Below are positions 5,473 to 5,518 of a DNA stretch of 5,518 nt, in pieces (position 1 is the stretch's first letter; each line of letters begins with the position of its first letter). The notes beneath the pieces were generated by a model, which searched no databases, was not told the DNA's origin, and was given only the letters and a program-made list of their open reading frames with translations. This DNA is from Patescibacteria group bacterium (GTDB lineage Bacteria > Patescibacteriota > Patescibacteriia > UBA2169), in assembly GCA_018830465.1 (NCBI GenBank), contig JAHJSI010000027.1, positions 1 to 5,518 of the forward strand, in the 5' to 3' direction. Both the position numbers and the translations under genes were made by a program.

Positions 5473-5504
5473 AGCGACTCGGCCGCTGGGAGCGACCAAG
5501 CCGC
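5473..5504 (-). repeat. REP-like 32-base palindrome, copy 4 (-), diverged
   Basis: On the - strand, this copy is GCGGC-TTG-GTCGCT, CCCA, GCGGC-CGA-GTCGCT. All fixed bases match the other copies, while both 3-base centres differ, and the changes are compensatory: the 14-bp stem remains fully paired with wobbles at pairs 4, 7 and 10. It begins 25 bases after the transposase stop and forms the right flank of the cassette. The preceding gap is AT-rich and contains the palindrome TAATCGATTA (5455-5464). Confidence 0.9.
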
Positions 5505-5518
5505 ATCAATATATATGC

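Larger units (their letters stand above)
4825..5504 (+). mobile_element. REP-RAYT cassette (REPtron-like)
   Basis: A Y1 HUH transposase gene is bracketed by inverted palindromes of the same family (copy 3 on the left, copy 4 on the right). RAYT genes elsewhere are typically single-copy, domesticated IS200/IS605 relatives flanked by the REP sequences they are believed to recognise and spread. No target-site duplication is expected for this class and none is seen. Two further copies (1 and 2) lie just outside. The flanking G/C-rich palindromes contrast with the AT-rich gene. Confidence 0.8.

Overview
The window looks like a chromosomal piece of a low-to-moderate GC bacterium using the standard code: pyk ends at TGA and no internal TGA has to be read through. 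An ORF6N-domain protein, an apparent scrap of a four-helix-bundle (23S-intervening-sequence type) gene, a REP-associated transposase and short palindromes scattered in and between genes together resemble genomes of the Candidate Phyla Radiation (Patescibacteria, possibly Parcubacteria). That placement is an inference from gene content; no rRNA or marker gene is present to confirm it.

Layout. Bases 1-66 hold what may be the last 12 codons of an upstream gene, followed by a rho-independent terminator (67-94). A perfect extended -10 box (96-104) lies so close to the pyk ATG at 113 that the transcript would be nearly leaderless. Then come pyruvate kinase (113-1534), a 67-base gap with a 7-base triplicate repeat and the first codons of a lost four-helix-bundle gene, an ORF6N DNA-binding-type protein (1602-2141), and phosphoenolpyruvate synthase (2163-4556), all on the + strand and ending at a terminator (4618-4649). 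Beyond that is tRNA-Ser(GGA) (4678-4767) and a REP-associated tyrosine transposase, RAYT (4872-5447).

How the genes fit together. Pyk and PpsA run the PEP/pyruvate step in opposite directions and sit in one likely transcription unit, separated only by the ORF6N gene, whose AT-rich makeup and flanking debris suggest a later arrival. The Pyk active-site loop has the residue set of K+-independent enzymes, with Arg at the key position.

The most notable structure is a family of 32-base palindromes in four copies (4572, 4781, 4825, 5473; orientation + - + -). Copies 1 and 2 bracket tRNA-Ser; copies 3 and 4 bracket the RAYT gene. Each folds on one strand into a 14-bp hairpin with a CCC loop and G-U wobbles at pairs 4, 7 and 10. 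Pairs 6-8 differ between copies yet always stay paired, so the fold itself appears to be selected. Each copy is also a tandem pair of a 14-base unit that can form its own small hairpin. Separately, ppsA carries a clean 30-base in-frame insertion made of two tandem 15-base palindromes, encoding SAxGG twice.
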